NCBI RefSeq assembly: GCF_004345365.1
Contig: NZ_SLVF01000015.1
Location: 166,250-230,249, forward strand
Origin: Kribbella sp. VKM Ac-2568
Lineage (GTDB): Bacteria > Actinomycetota > Actinomycetes > Propionibacteriales > Kribbellaceae
Length of the DNA: 64,000 nt
Direction: 5' to 3'
The notes below the pieces were generated by a model. It ran no database searches and was not told where the DNA came from. It saw only the letters and a program-made list of their open reading frames with translations. Both the position numbers and the translations under genes were made by a program. This document shows, in pieces, positions 15,496 to 23,771 of this stretch (its first letter is position 1; the number at the start of each line of letters is the position of its first letter).

Positions 15496-18273
15496 TCAGA
15501 AGGTGTGATCGTCGGTGGGGAAGGTGCCGTTGGCTACCTCGGCGGCGTAGGTGGTCGCTGCGGTGGTGAGGATGCCGCGGAGGTCGGCGTACTGCTTGAC
15601 GAAGCGGGGCATCGGGCCGGAGCGGAGGCCGGCCATGTCCTGCCAGACGAGGACCTGGGCGTCCGTGTCGCGGCCGGCGCCGATGCCGATCGTCGGGACC
15701 GGGATGCGCTTGGTGATCTCCGCGGCGACATCGCCCGGCACCATCTCCAGTACCACCGAGAACGCACCCGCCTCGGCCAGCGCGACCGCGTCGTCGATCA
15801 GCCCGGCCGCCTGGTCACCACGTCCCTGGACGCGGTAGCCGCCGATGCTGTGCTCGCTCTGTGGGGTGAAACCGATGTGGGCCATCACCGGGATGCCGGC
15901 CTGGGTCAGCTTCTCGACCGCCGGTACGACGGTCCGGCCGCCTTCCAGTTTCACCGCGTGGACGCCGGCCTCCTTCATGAACCGGACGGCCGTGTGGAAG
16001 GCCTGCTCGGGCGACGCCTGGTACGAACCGAACGGCAGGTCCGCGACGACCAGCGCCCGCTCGACCGCGCCGGCGACCGCCCGCGCGAGCGGGATCAGTT
16101 CGTCGACAGTGACCCGCAGGGTCGACTCATAGCCGAAGACGTTGTTCGCGGCGGAGTCGCCGACCAGCAGTACGGGGATGCCGGACTCGTCGAAGATCTC
16201 GGCGGTGTACTGGTCGTACGCCGTGAGCATCGCCCACTTCTCGCCGCGGTTCTTCATGTCGCGCAGGTGATGGATCCGGTACCTGCGCGGCCGCTTGCCG
16301 GCATCCGTCGGAGTACCGCCGGACGCGCCGGTGGTCGCCGAGGCGCCGGTCGAACCGGTGCTGTTGGTGACCGTGCCGGGAGTACTCGCAGACGGCTGGG
16401 CACGACGGGCAGCACGGCGCGATCCCGTCAAGTCCTGACTTACCTGGCTGGGTGCGTCCTGCTGCACACCAGCACGACGTCGACCCCCGGCTGGCCGCTG
16501 CTCGCTGGAAGTTGGTGAAGCGCTCACAGGTGCATTGCTTTCGTACTCCGCTGATGGGTCCGACGGGTAGCCGTTGGCCGCACTGGCCGCGGCACTGAGT
16601 GGGGTCGAACCAGGAGTTGGTGCAGGCCCGGTCCAGCCTGTCGGATCTTGAGTGCTCGGTCCAGTTCTGGTCGCACCGGGCCCGCCGGTCGCCGGGGCGT
16701 TCGGGTTGGCCGGGGCGTCCGAACCAGAGCCGCCTGCGGTTGGTGCGTTGGCTGGTCCGCTTGAAGCCGCGCTCGAAGAAGGCGCGCTCGAAGAAGGCGC
16801 GCTCGAAGAAGGCGCGCTCGACGCACGGCCGTTGGAAGCCGGGTTGCCGGCGGTCGGCTGCGTGGGGCCGGGCGGCGTGGTGCCGTTCGAGGCCTTCGAC
16901 TGAGGTCCACCGGACGCGGGGCCCGAAGCCAGGCCGTTGGAACCACCGGAGCCCAGATCCTCGGAACCCAGCCCGGAGCTCAGGCCGTTGGAACCCGGCC
17001 CGTTGGAAGTCAGGCCGTTGGAGGTCAGCCCGTTCGATCCCGGGCCGCGTGAGCTCAGGCCGTTGGAACTCAGGTTGTTGGAGCCGAGACCGTGCGAGCC
17101 GAGTCCGTTCGCCGACGGGTTGGCGCCGGGCTGCACCGGCGGTGGCGGCGGAGTGGAAGACGAGAGTCCGTTGGACTGCGACGAACCCGGGGTGGCGTTG
17201 CTCCAGCCGTTGCTCGAACCGTGTGGCGTCACGCCGTTGCCGGCAGCACTCGTTCCGGAAGCACTCGGCGCACCCGGCCGCGGTCCCTGCCCAGGACCAC
17301 CAGCTTGAGCCTGTCCACCTGGTTGCGCAGGGCCACCCGCCGGCGTTGGGCCAGCAGGACCTGCAGCACCCGGGCGGTTCTGCGGTTGGCCGGGAGCGAA
17401 CGGGTTCTGCTGCGGCTGAGTCCGGAACGGACTCTGCTCTTGCTGCGCCAACCGCTCCTGCGCGGCACGTTCCTGAGCCGCACGTTCCTGCGACACCCGC
17501 TCTTGGGTGGCACGCTCCTGAGCCGCCCGGTCCTGGGCAGCACGCTCCTGCGCGGCACGCTCACGAGCAGCCCGCTCCTGCACAGCCCGTTCCTGAGCAG
17601 CACGTTCCTGAGCAGCACGTTCCCGGGCAGCACGTTCTTGCGCAGCGCGTTCCTGGACGGCGCGTTCCTGAGCCGCGCGCTCCTGCGCAGCCCGCTCCCG
17701 CAGAGCGCGTTCCTGCAAAGGACGTTCCTGCGTCGGCTCCTCGTACGACGGCCGCGGCGCGAACGGCGACTCGTCGTACGACGGCTCGCGGTACTGCTCG
17801 CGATCAGACGGCTCCCCGTACGACGGCTCGCCGTACCCCTGCTGATAGCCACCGGCCGGCGGGTACTCCGGCTCCGGCGGCGGACCCGGCAGGAACGGCG
17901 GCTTCGGCACGTACGGCTGCTGGGGCACGGGTCCACGCTCGTAGGACCGGGGCGCGTTCGGCAGCGACGGGGACGGGTCGAGGCCGTCCAGCGCCGTCGA
18001 GCGGTCGCGCCAGCCGTCGCCGGAACGGTCCGGTTCGGCATAGCCGTACTCCGAGCGGTGGTGCTCCTCGGTTGTCCGGTTCTTCGGTCCGGTCCCGTAC
18101 GGCGCCGGCATCTCGTCATCGGCGTCGCCGTTGGTACCGGCCGACAGGAAGATGTCAACCATGCCCTCATCGTCCCACCGTTGCGGAGGGTGAGCGCTAC
18201 CGCCCGTAGGTGAGTGCTCGCTCACACCGGACCGAGGCGGGGTCGGGTCGGCATCGATGCCGCGTTCGGGCAC
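15496..18273 (-). CDS. panB: 3-methyl-2-oxobutanoate hydroxymethyltransferase with a ~650-residue disordered N-terminal extension
   Basis: The last 266 residues (about 660-925) are complete PanB, which makes ketopantoate for coenzyme A: WAMLTAYDQYTAEIFDESGI, LLVGDSAANNVFGYE, VVADLPFGSYQ, AVKLEGG and VMAHIGFTPQS. The frame stays open for about 650 residues upstream. That part is a Pro/Tyr/Glu-rich head, then about 14 repeats of the form ERAAQ (residues ~185-275), then a Gly/Pro/Gln zone, then Asn/Gly/Ser repeats such as SNGLSSNGL, then a Ser/Thr/Ala zone. Possible starts are GTG 18273, ATG 18162 and, much shorter, GTG 16527 (343 residues); none has a strong ribosome site. It follows nadE on the same strand. 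PanB is certain; translation of the whole extension is likely but unproven. Confidence 0.75.
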   Translation of the reverse strand: MPERGIDADPTPPRSGVSEHSPTGGSAHPPQRWDDEGMVDIFLSAGTNGDADDEMPAPYGTGPKNRTTEEHHRSEYGYAEPDRSGDGWRDRSTALDGLDPSPSLPNAPRSYERGPVPQQPYVPKPPFLPGPPPEPEYPPAGGYQQGYGEPSYGEPSDREQYREPSYDESPFAPRPSYEEPTQERPLQERALRERAAQERAAQERAVQERAAQERAARERAAQERAAQERAVQERAARERAAQERAAQDRAAQERATQERVSQERAAQERAAQERLAQQEQSPFRTQPQQNPFAPGQPQNRPGAAGPAGPTPAGGPAQPGGQAQAGGPGQGPRPGAPSASGTSAAGNGVTPHGSSNGWSNATPGSSQSNGLSSSTPPPPPVQPGANPSANGLGSHGLGSNNLSSNGLSSRGPGSNGLTSNGLTSNGPGSNGLSSGLGSEDLGSGGSNGLASGPASGGPQSKASNGTTPPGPTQPTAGNPASNGRASSAPSSSAPSSSAPSSSAASSGPANAPTAGGSGSDAPANPNAPATGGPGATRTGPSTQDPTGWTGPAPTPGSTPLSAAASAANGYPSDPSAEYESNAPVSASPTSSEQRPAGGRRRAGVQQDAPSQVSQDLTGSRRAARRAQPSASTPGTVTNSTGSTGASATTGASGGTPTDAGKRPRRYRIHHLRDMKNRGEKWAMLTAYDQYTAEIFDESGIPVLLVGDSAANNVFGYESTLRVTVDELIPLARAVAGAVERALVVADLPFGSYQASPEQAFHTAVRFMKEAGVHAVKLEGGRTVVPAVEKLTQAGIPVMAHIGFTPQSEHSIGGYRVQGRGDQAAGLIDDAVALAEAGAFSVVLEMVPGDVAAEITKRIPVPTIGIGAGRDTDAQVLVWQDMAGLRSGPMPRFVKQYADLRGILTTAATTYAAEVANGTFPTDDHTF

Positions 18274-18353
18274 GTCCCAGTCGTCCGCGGCGTCCGGAGA
18301 CTCCGGCGGGAAGAACGGACTGTCGTTGAATGGGCGGTTACGCCAGGATCCGC

Positions 18354-20126
18354 TCAGGTCTCCCTCACCTTCCTCGCGTCCTCACGCCAAGCGTTCGTGA
18401 TCGGCAGCCGCCGGTCCCGGCCGAAGGCCTTGTGGGTGATCTTCGGACCCGGAGGATACTGCCGTCGCTTGTACTCCGCTTTGTCGACCAGCTGGATCAC
18501 CTTGCTGACGAGCTCGGTGTCGAACCCGGCGGCGACGAGCTCGGCCGTACCGCGGTCCTGCTCGACGTAGTCGTCCAGCATGTCGTCGAGCAGGTCGTAC
18601 GGCGGCAGCGAGTCGGTGTCGACCTGGCCCGGGCGGAGCTCGGCCGACGGCGGCTTGGCGATCGCGTTCTCCGGGATCGGCGGCTGCTGGCCGCGTTCCT
18701 TCGCGTCGGCGTTGCGCCACTTGGCCAGCCGCCAGACCACGGTCTTCGGCACGTCCTTCAGCGGCGCGTACCCGCCGACCGCGTCGCCGTAGATGGTGGA
18801 GTAGCCGACGGCCAGCTCAGACTTGTTGCCACAGGCAAGCACCAGGTGGCCGTCGGCGTTCGACAGCCCCATCCAGATCACCGCGCGTACCCGTGCCTGC
18901 AGGTTCTCCTCGGCCAGGCCGGTCAGCCCGAGCGTGTCGAGGAACGGCTGCACCATCGGCTGGATCGGCACCACCCGGTAGTTCAGCCCGGTCCGCGCGG
19001 CCAGTTCGGCGGCGTCGTCCTTGGAGTGGTCGCTGGAGTAGACGCTCGGGTTGGAGATGCCGAACACGTGCTCGGCGCCGATCGCGTCGCAGGCGATCGC
19101 GGCCACCAATGAGGAGTCGATCCCACCCGACAGCCCGAGCAGCACGGACTTGAACCCGTTCTTCTGGACGTAGTCGCGCAGCCCGGTCACGATCGCGCCG
19201 TACATCTCGGCCTCGTCGGACAGCCGCGGCGCCTGCGCGCTCGCGATCGGCTCGTACTCCGGCAGGGGGTCCTCGTGCAGCACGGTGTGCACGATGCGGA
19301 TGCCCTCGTGCTCGCCGCCCGGCGTACCGGTGGGGGCGGCCAGGTCGAGGTCGACCACCATGCTGCCCTGCTCGAACTGCGGCGCGCGGGCGAATACCTT
19401 GCCCTCGGCATCGGCGATCAGCGAGTCGCCGTCGAAGACCAGTTCGTCCTGGCCGCCGATCAGGTTCACGTAGGCCAGCGGGCAGCCGGCCTCGCGGGCC
19501 CGGCGGCTGACCAGTTCACCGCGGACGTCGTCCTTGTTCGCCTCGTACGGCGAGCTGTTCACCACCAGCAGGAGTCCCGCACCGGCGGCGCGGGTGGCCG
19601 CCACCGGGCCGCCGTCCTGCCAGAGGTCCTCGCAGATCACCAGGGCGACGTCGACGCCGTGGACCCGGATCACCTGCAGGGTGTCGCCGGGGACGAAGTG
19701 CCGGAACTCGTCGAAGACGCCGTAGTTCGGCAGGTGGTGCTTGACCGCGCTGGCGACGACCTCACCCTGGTGGATCACGGCCGCGGAGTTGGTGGGGGAT
19801 CCTTTCGGGCGACCCAGCCGATCGATGCCCATCGCCGTACCGGTGGCGCGGTCGAGGTAGCCGCAGATCACCACGATCTCGCCGAGACCCTCCTCGGCCA
19901 GCCGGGCCGCGAGCTTGCGCAGCTTGACCTGGGAGGCGGTCACGAACGACTGCCGCAGGGCCAGGTCCTCGACCGGATAACCGGTCAGCGCCAGCTCCGG
20001 AAAGGCGACCACGTGGGCGCCCCGCTCGACGGCGTTGCGCGTCCAGGAAACGATCTTGTCGGTGTTCCCATCGATGTCACCGACCGTCACGTTGAGCTGA
20101 GCGAGAGCAACCCGAAGCTGAGGCAC
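18354..20126 (-). CDS. nadE: Glutamine-dependent NAD+ synthetase
   Basis: A 590-residue two-domain enzyme for the last step of NAD synthesis. The N-terminal nitrilase-type glutaminase (residues 1-270) has Glu in VVAFPELALTGYP, Lys in SAVKHHLPNYGVFDE, and the Cys in LVICEDLWQDGG. The synthetase domain has the PP-loop SVLLGLSGGIDSSLVAAIA near residue 310, SDHSKDDAAELAARTGLNYR, and GNKSELAVGYSTIYGD. The length is normal. It lies upstream of panB with about 80 bp between, so a cofactor operon (NAD, CoA) is possible. Confidence 0.95.
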   Translation of the reverse strand: MPQLRVALAQLNVTVGDIDGNTDKIVSWTRNAVERGAHVVAFPELALTGYPVEDLALRQSFVTASQVKLRKLAARLAEEGLGEIVVICGYLDRATGTAMGIDRLGRPKGSPTNSAAVIHQGEVVASAVKHHLPNYGVFDEFRHFVPGDTLQVIRVHGVDVALVICEDLWQDGGPVAATRAAGAGLLLVVNSSPYEANKDDVRGELVSRRAREAGCPLAYVNLIGGQDELVFDGDSLIADAEGKVFARAPQFEQGSMVVDLDLAAPTGTPGGEHEGIRIVHTVLHEDPLPEYEPIASAQAPRLSDEAEMYGAIVTGLRDYVQKNGFKSVLLGLSGGIDSSLVAAIACDAIGAEHVFGISNPSVYSSDHSKDDAAELAARTGLNYRVVPIQPMVQPFLDTLGLTGLAEENLQARVRAVIWMGLSNADGHLVLACGNKSELAVGYSTIYGDAVGGYAPLKDVPKTVVWRLAKWRNADAKERGQQPPIPENAIAKPPSAELRPGQVDTDSLPPYDLLDDMLDDYVEQDRGTAELVAAGFDTELVSKVIQLVDKAEYKRRQYPPGPKITHKAFGRDRRLPITNAWREDARKVRET

Positions 20127-20270
20127 GGGAGCACCCTACTGGTCGGTCGACCCTCTTTCGACCAAGTCCGCGGGATCTTGACCATTTCTGCGCGAGCGCA
20201 CAGACGAAGGTCGCGGCGGCCGATACTTTGTGCGGCTGCCGGACCGCCGCACAGCCGCTTCAGTGGGGGC

Positions 20271-20898
20271 GTGACTTCTTCTGGGAGCGGACCTGAGAGC
20301 GGACCGACGGGGGTCTCGGCGCGGGCGCTGGGGCCGGATCTGGCCCGCGGGTTCATGCTGCTGTTCATCGCGCTGGCGAACTCGCACTACTTCCTGCAGG
20401 GCAGGTCCGTACTCGGCGGCTTCCCGCAGGACGGATCGGACCTCGATCCAGTGGTCACCTGGCTGATCGCGACCTTCGTCGACGGCCGGGCGTTCCCGAT
20501 GTTCGGCCTCCTGTTCGGGTACGGCATCGCGCGGATCGCGGCCCGGCAGACGGAGGCCGGCCGGTCCTGGCGATCGACCAGGTTGCTGCTCTGGCGGCGG
20601 TCCCTTTTCTTGGTCGTGCTGGGTTTCGTCGACGCGATGCTGTTCTACGTCGGCGACATCCTGGGCGCGTACGGCGTCCTGCTGTTCCTCGGCGTCTGGG
20701 CGTTGCGCTGGAAGGACAGGACGATCCTGCTGGTCGCGCTGTTCTTCTACCTGCTGAGCTGGGCGGGTTCGGTCATGCCGCGCTGATCGTGCTGATCGCG
20801 ATGTGGCTCAGCGCGGGGCCCGGGCCGATCACCCTGGCCGTGGCGGCGGACCGGTCGCCGGGGGCCGCTGGAGGTTCTGATCCGCCGCTTCACCTACC
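20271..20898 (+). pseudogene. Decayed DUF418 (YeiB-type) membrane protein gene
   Basis: From GTG 20271 a 171-residue piece gives a good DUF418 N-terminus. It reads ARALGPDLARGFMLLFIALA, then FVDGRAFPMFGLLFGYGIAR, then FYVGDILGAYGVLLFLG, and stops at 20786. After a second stop, the same frame resumes with the family's C-terminal signature RGPLEVLIRRFTYR at about 20859-20900. The roughly 130 residues that should lie between are missing, so an internal deletion has killed the gene. Its end overlaps the convergent SnoaL-like gene. Confidence 0.7.
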
Positions 20899-21256
20899 GG
20901 ACGTCGTCGGCCTCGATCTCGGCGGTGTAGGAGGTGATGCCGACCAGCCAGCCCTGGACGAACTCGTACACGTCGCAGGACCGGACGAACGAGCTCTGCC
21001 ACCTCGCGTCGACGTACTTGGCGACGGTGTCGACGGCGACCGCGTCGGTCCCGATCACGCTCTTGAACCGAAGGAACTGGGTCGACGTGCGGGACAGTTG
21101 CTCGAGGGACTGCTCGCAGGCGACCTTCACCTGGTCGGGTCCCTCCAGCCGGGCGGCGCCGACCAGTACCCACTCGACCTGCGGGTGGAGATAGTCGTAG
21201 ACCTCCCGGAACCGGTGGCTCGAGAAGGCCTCGGCGATCTGCTGGATGGTGGGCAT
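20894..21256 (-). CDS. SnoaL/NTF2-like fold protein
   Basis: A 120-residue NTF2-fold protein reading IQQIAEAFSSHRFREVYDYL, then VEWVLVGAARLEGPDQVKVA, then DARWQSSFVRSCDVYEFVQG. It lacks any clear catalytic motif. Its 3' end overlaps the DUF418 remnant by a few bases, which suggests that the deletion in that gene ran up to this one. The function is unknown. Confidence 0.65.
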   Translation of the reverse strand: MPTIQQIAEAFSSHRFREVYDYLHPQVEWVLVGAARLEGPDQVKVACEQSLEQLSRTSTQFLRFKSVIGTDAVAVDTVAKYVDARWQSSFVRSCDVYEFVQGWLVGITSYTAEIEADDVR

Positions 21257-21342
21257 CCTGGTGTCCCTTCGCTGCGCGTCCGGCCCACATTCTCACCACG
21301 GCGCCGCCGGAGGATGAAACCAGGCTGGTGTGTAATGGCGGC

Positions 21343-21876
21343 GTGACGAGCGGGCAGCAGCGGACGGAGGACGGCTCCAGACCAGACGGTTCCAGACCAG
21401 ACGGTTCGGGGCCGGACGGACCGGACAGCCGGCTCCGCCTGGGCCGGGTGGGTAAGGCGGTCCGGATCCTCGTCGCGCTGGCCGGGATCGGGCTGCTGAT
21501 CAACGGCTCGGTGCGCGCCACCGACGACGTCTGGCCGTTCGGCCCGATGTCGCAGTACGCCGGGGCGGTGGCCGACGACGCGTCGATCACCTACACCCGG
21601 ATCAGCGCGCAGACCGACGCCGGCACCACGGTCGACGTACCGCTGAACATCGAGGGCGCCGGCGTGGCCCGGGCCGAGATCGAGGCCCGGACCGGGGAGA
21701 TCGTCGCGGACCCGTCGCTGCTCCAGTCGGTCGCCGACGGGTGGGCGCGCAAGCACCCGGACCAGCCGAAGTACGTGAAGCTCGAGCTGATCCGGGACAC
21801 CACCACGCTGGTCAAGGGCCGGGTCGAGGGCCCGCCGAAGGCCGAGGTCCTCGCCACCTGGCAGGTGCGCCGATGA
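21343..21876 (+). CDS. Single-span membrane protein partner of the HTTM-like protein
   Basis: A 177-residue protein starting at GTG 21343. Residues 1-30 are polar and contain a short repeat (DGSRPDGSRPDGSGPDGPD). One transmembrane helix follows (AVRILVALAGIGLLINGSVR), then about 110 residues predicted outside, including PFGPMSQYAG and a mixed alpha/beta tail. I do not recognise the family. Its stop overlaps the next ATG (ATGA), so it is translationally coupled with the HTTM-like gene and probably works with it. Confidence 0.65.
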   Translation: MTSGQQRTEDGSRPDGSRPDGSGPDGPDSRLRLGRVGKAVRILVALAGIGLLINGSVRATDDVWPFGPMSQYAGAVADDASITYTRISAQTDAGTTVDVPLNIEGAGVARAEIEARTGEIVADPSLLQSVADGWARKHPDQPKYVKLELIRDTTTLVKGRVEGPPKAEVLATWQVRR

Positions 21877-22868
21877 GCGCGGCAGCCACCCGGACGCAGA
21901 GAGCCCTGAACTGGTTCACCCCGGCGATCGCGCTGGCCCGGATCGCGTGGCTGCGGACGATCCTCTACCTGTTCGTCATCCTCGACATGCATGCCTTCGT
22001 CCGCGACACCCGGCTCAAGGGCGAGCACCCCGGGCTCTACCAGCCGCTGTTCCTGGCCCGGCTGTTCGACCTGCCGAAACCGTCCGTGGCGAACACGACC
22101 ACCCTGTACGTCGTACTGATCGTCGCGTGTCTGGTGGCGTCCACCAACAGGTTGCCGCGGCTGGCCGGCTGGATCGTCGCCCCGGCGTTCACCTGGTGGG
22201 TGCTGATCGGGATGAGCGACGGCAAGGTCGACCACGACCACCTGGCGCTCGTGGTCGCGCTCTGGGTGCTGCCGACGGTGGCCCCGCGCACCAAGGGCCG
22301 GAACTGGAAGTGGCGCCGGGAGGTCTCGCCGTACGCGGACCAGACCAGGTCCGAGGCGGCCGGCTGGGCGATCAAGTGCGTCCAGATCTCGGTGATCGCC
22401 ACCTACTTCCTGTCCGCTGTCGCGAAGCTGCGCGGCTCCGGGTGGACGCTGGCCTGGCCCGGGAGCGCGATCCTGACCTGGGCGATCGTGCGGCGGCCGC
22501 ACCCGGTGGGCGAGTGGCTGCTGCACCACCCGTGGATGCTGCACGTGATGCAGTGGGTCGGCATCATCGGCGAGTTCCTGTCCCCGGTGATCCTCTGGCT
22601 CAAGGGCCGCTGGCAGTTGCTCGGGGCGCTCTTCTTCATCGGGTTCCACCTCGCCAACACGGCGATCCTGCTGATCCACTTCCTGCCGACCGTGGTCTGC
22701 TGGCTGGCGTTCGCGCCGATGGAGCGGATCGTGCCCTGGTTCAAGCAGCGCTGGGGGCCGAACAGCTCAGACAGCCCGAACAGCTCGAGCAGCTCAGCCG
22801 GCGACGCCGGAGAGGCCGAAGACCAGGCCGAAGAGGGCCGGCAGGCCAAGGAGCAGGCCGGCGCGTAG
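21873..22868 (+). CDS. HTTM-like polytopic membrane protein
   Basis: The 331-residue membrane protein has about seven hydrophobic segments, for example TILYLFVILDMHAF, TLYVVLIVACLVAST, WAIKCVQISVIATYFLSAVA and LLGALFFIGFHLANTAILLI. The layout and the KLRGSGW-TLAWPGSAI block resemble HTTM proteins, the fold shared with the membrane half of vitamin K-dependent gamma-carboxylases. Catalytic residues cannot be confirmed. The C-terminal 35 residues are Ser/Glu-rich and overlap the convergent MauE-like gene by 75 bp. A DCC-type redox protein lies close by, a pairing often seen for this family. Confidence 0.7.
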   Translation: MSAAATRTQRALNWFTPAIALARIAWLRTILYLFVILDMHAFVRDTRLKGEHPGLYQPLFLARLFDLPKPSVANTTTLYVVLIVACLVASTNRLPRLAGWIVAPAFTWWVLIGMSDGKVDHDHLALVVALWVLPTVAPRTKGRNWKWRREVSPYADQTRSEAAGWAIKCVQISVIATYFLSAVAKLRGSGWTLAWPGSAILTWAIVRRPHPVGEWLLHHPWMLHVMQWVGIIGEFLSPVILWLKGRWQLLGALFFIGFHLANTAILLIHFLPTVVCWLAFAPMERIVPWFKQRWGPNSSDSPNSSSSSAGDAGEAEDQAEEGRQAKEQAGA

Positions 22869-23198
22869 CCGGAAGCGGCGGCCGCCGGGGCCCGGAGTAC
22901 GGACCACTCGGGACAGCACCGCACCGGCGTACCCGAAGACGAACGCGGCGAGCAGGATCTGCTTCGTCGGCAGGGTGCCGTCGGCGTCGGTCAGGGCGAG
23001 CGTGACCAGGCCGGGGCAGCAGAAGGCGAACATGCCGAAACCGAGCTCCGGGATCGGCAGCCAGCGGCGCCCGAGGACGTCCAGCTCGGCGGGTCGCTTC
23101 TGCTGGACCGAACGGACGAACCGGGCCGTGCTGAGCAGCAGATCACTGGCGCAGAGGAGCCCGGCCACGATCAGGGCGGCGTGGAAGATCGTCTGCAC
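22794..23198 (-). CDS. Four-helix membrane protein, MauE/DoxX-like in shape
   Basis: A 134-residue protein with four hydrophobic segments: IFHAALIVAGLLCASDLLLS, FGMFAFCCPGLVTLALTD, ILLAAFVFGYAGAVLSRVV and LLLGLPALFGLVFGLSG. There is an adjacent CC pair in helix two and a Cys in helix one, so a thiol redox role is possible. The resemblance to MauE-like proteins is structural only. It starts 10 bp after the DCC gene on the same strand and overlaps the 3' end of the HTTM-like gene. Confidence 0.55.
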   Translation of the reverse strand: MQTIFHAALIVAGLLCASDLLLSTARFVRSVQQKRPAELDVLGRRWLPIPELGFGMFAFCCPGLVTLALTDADGTLPTKQILLAAFVFGYAGAVLSRVVRTPGPGGRRFRLRAGLLLGLPALFGLVFGLSGVAG

Positions 23199-23208
23199 CC
23201 GACGAAGA

Positions 23209-23637
23209 TTAGTCCTCCGGCGTACTGGTCTGATGCGGCAGGGCGCAGGCGGGCGTGCCGCCGGGCATCCTCTCCCGGTTGTTCGCGATCAGCCGGTAGA
23301 CGCCCGCCGCCGGCCAGCGCACCGGTGGGAGCGTGATCACCGTGCCGAGCACCCGCCAGGCGCCGCCGCTGTGGATCAGCCACCGCGCGAACGCCTGCGC
23401 GCCGCCGTGGATCCGCCCGGCCTGGTCCACCCAGAGCACCTCGTACGTCGCCCGCTCCGCGGTGGTCCCGTACGCCGCGAGGTCGGTGAACTGGCAGGGC
23501 TCCACCAGCACGCTGCCGCCCAGTTTTCCCTGCAGCCAGCGGGCGCTCGTCGTACAGAAGGCGCAGTCGCCGTCGAAGATCAGGATCGGCGTCTGGATCG
23601 GACTCTGGATCGGACTCTGGATCGGACTCTGGGCCAC
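23209..23637 (-). CDS. DCC-family thiol-disulfide oxidoreductase (DUF393)
   Basis: A 142-residue protein with the defining motif FDGDCAFCTTSARWL at about residues 21-35, a thioredoxin-like C-x-x-C. The conserved tail contains YRLIANNRERMPGG. The first 18 residues are QSPI repeats encoded by a 12-bp unit (GACTCTGGATCG) repeated about four times at 23590-23635. That segment is probably a slippage expansion, and the true start may vary. DCC proteins often occur beside HTTM proteins, as here. Confidence 0.8.
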   Translation of the reverse strand: MAQSPIQSPIQSPIQTPILIFDGDCAFCTTSARWLQGKLGGSVLVEPCQFTDLAAYGTTAERATYEVLWVDQAGRIHGGAQAFARWLIHSGGAWRVLGTVITLPPVRWPAAGVYRLIANNRERMPGGTPACALPHQTSTPED

Positions 23638-23771
23638 GGCTGTACGGTACGCCGAGGCCGGTTTCGCCGGAGGCGCCCACCAGCACGTAACGTCTGCTTA
23701 ACAGAGGCGGGGCAGACTGTGTGAGGCTCGCTCGACAAGTGTTTCCCGACGCATGAGAGGTGGACTCGCCG

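Noticed and set aside
16760..16830. Short tandem repeat (CGAAGAAGGCGCGCT) as a separate mobile or regulatory element
   Set aside because: It lies within the Ser/Ala coding repeats (SAPSSSAPSSS) of the PanB extension and is explained by them.
16599..18213. Long plus-strand open frames (536 and 373 residues) opposite the panB extension
   Set aside because: They are mirror images of the low-complexity minus-strand repeats (for example EQHVPEQHVPGQH). They have no ribosome sites or recognised domain, and the minus frame is continuous with PanB.
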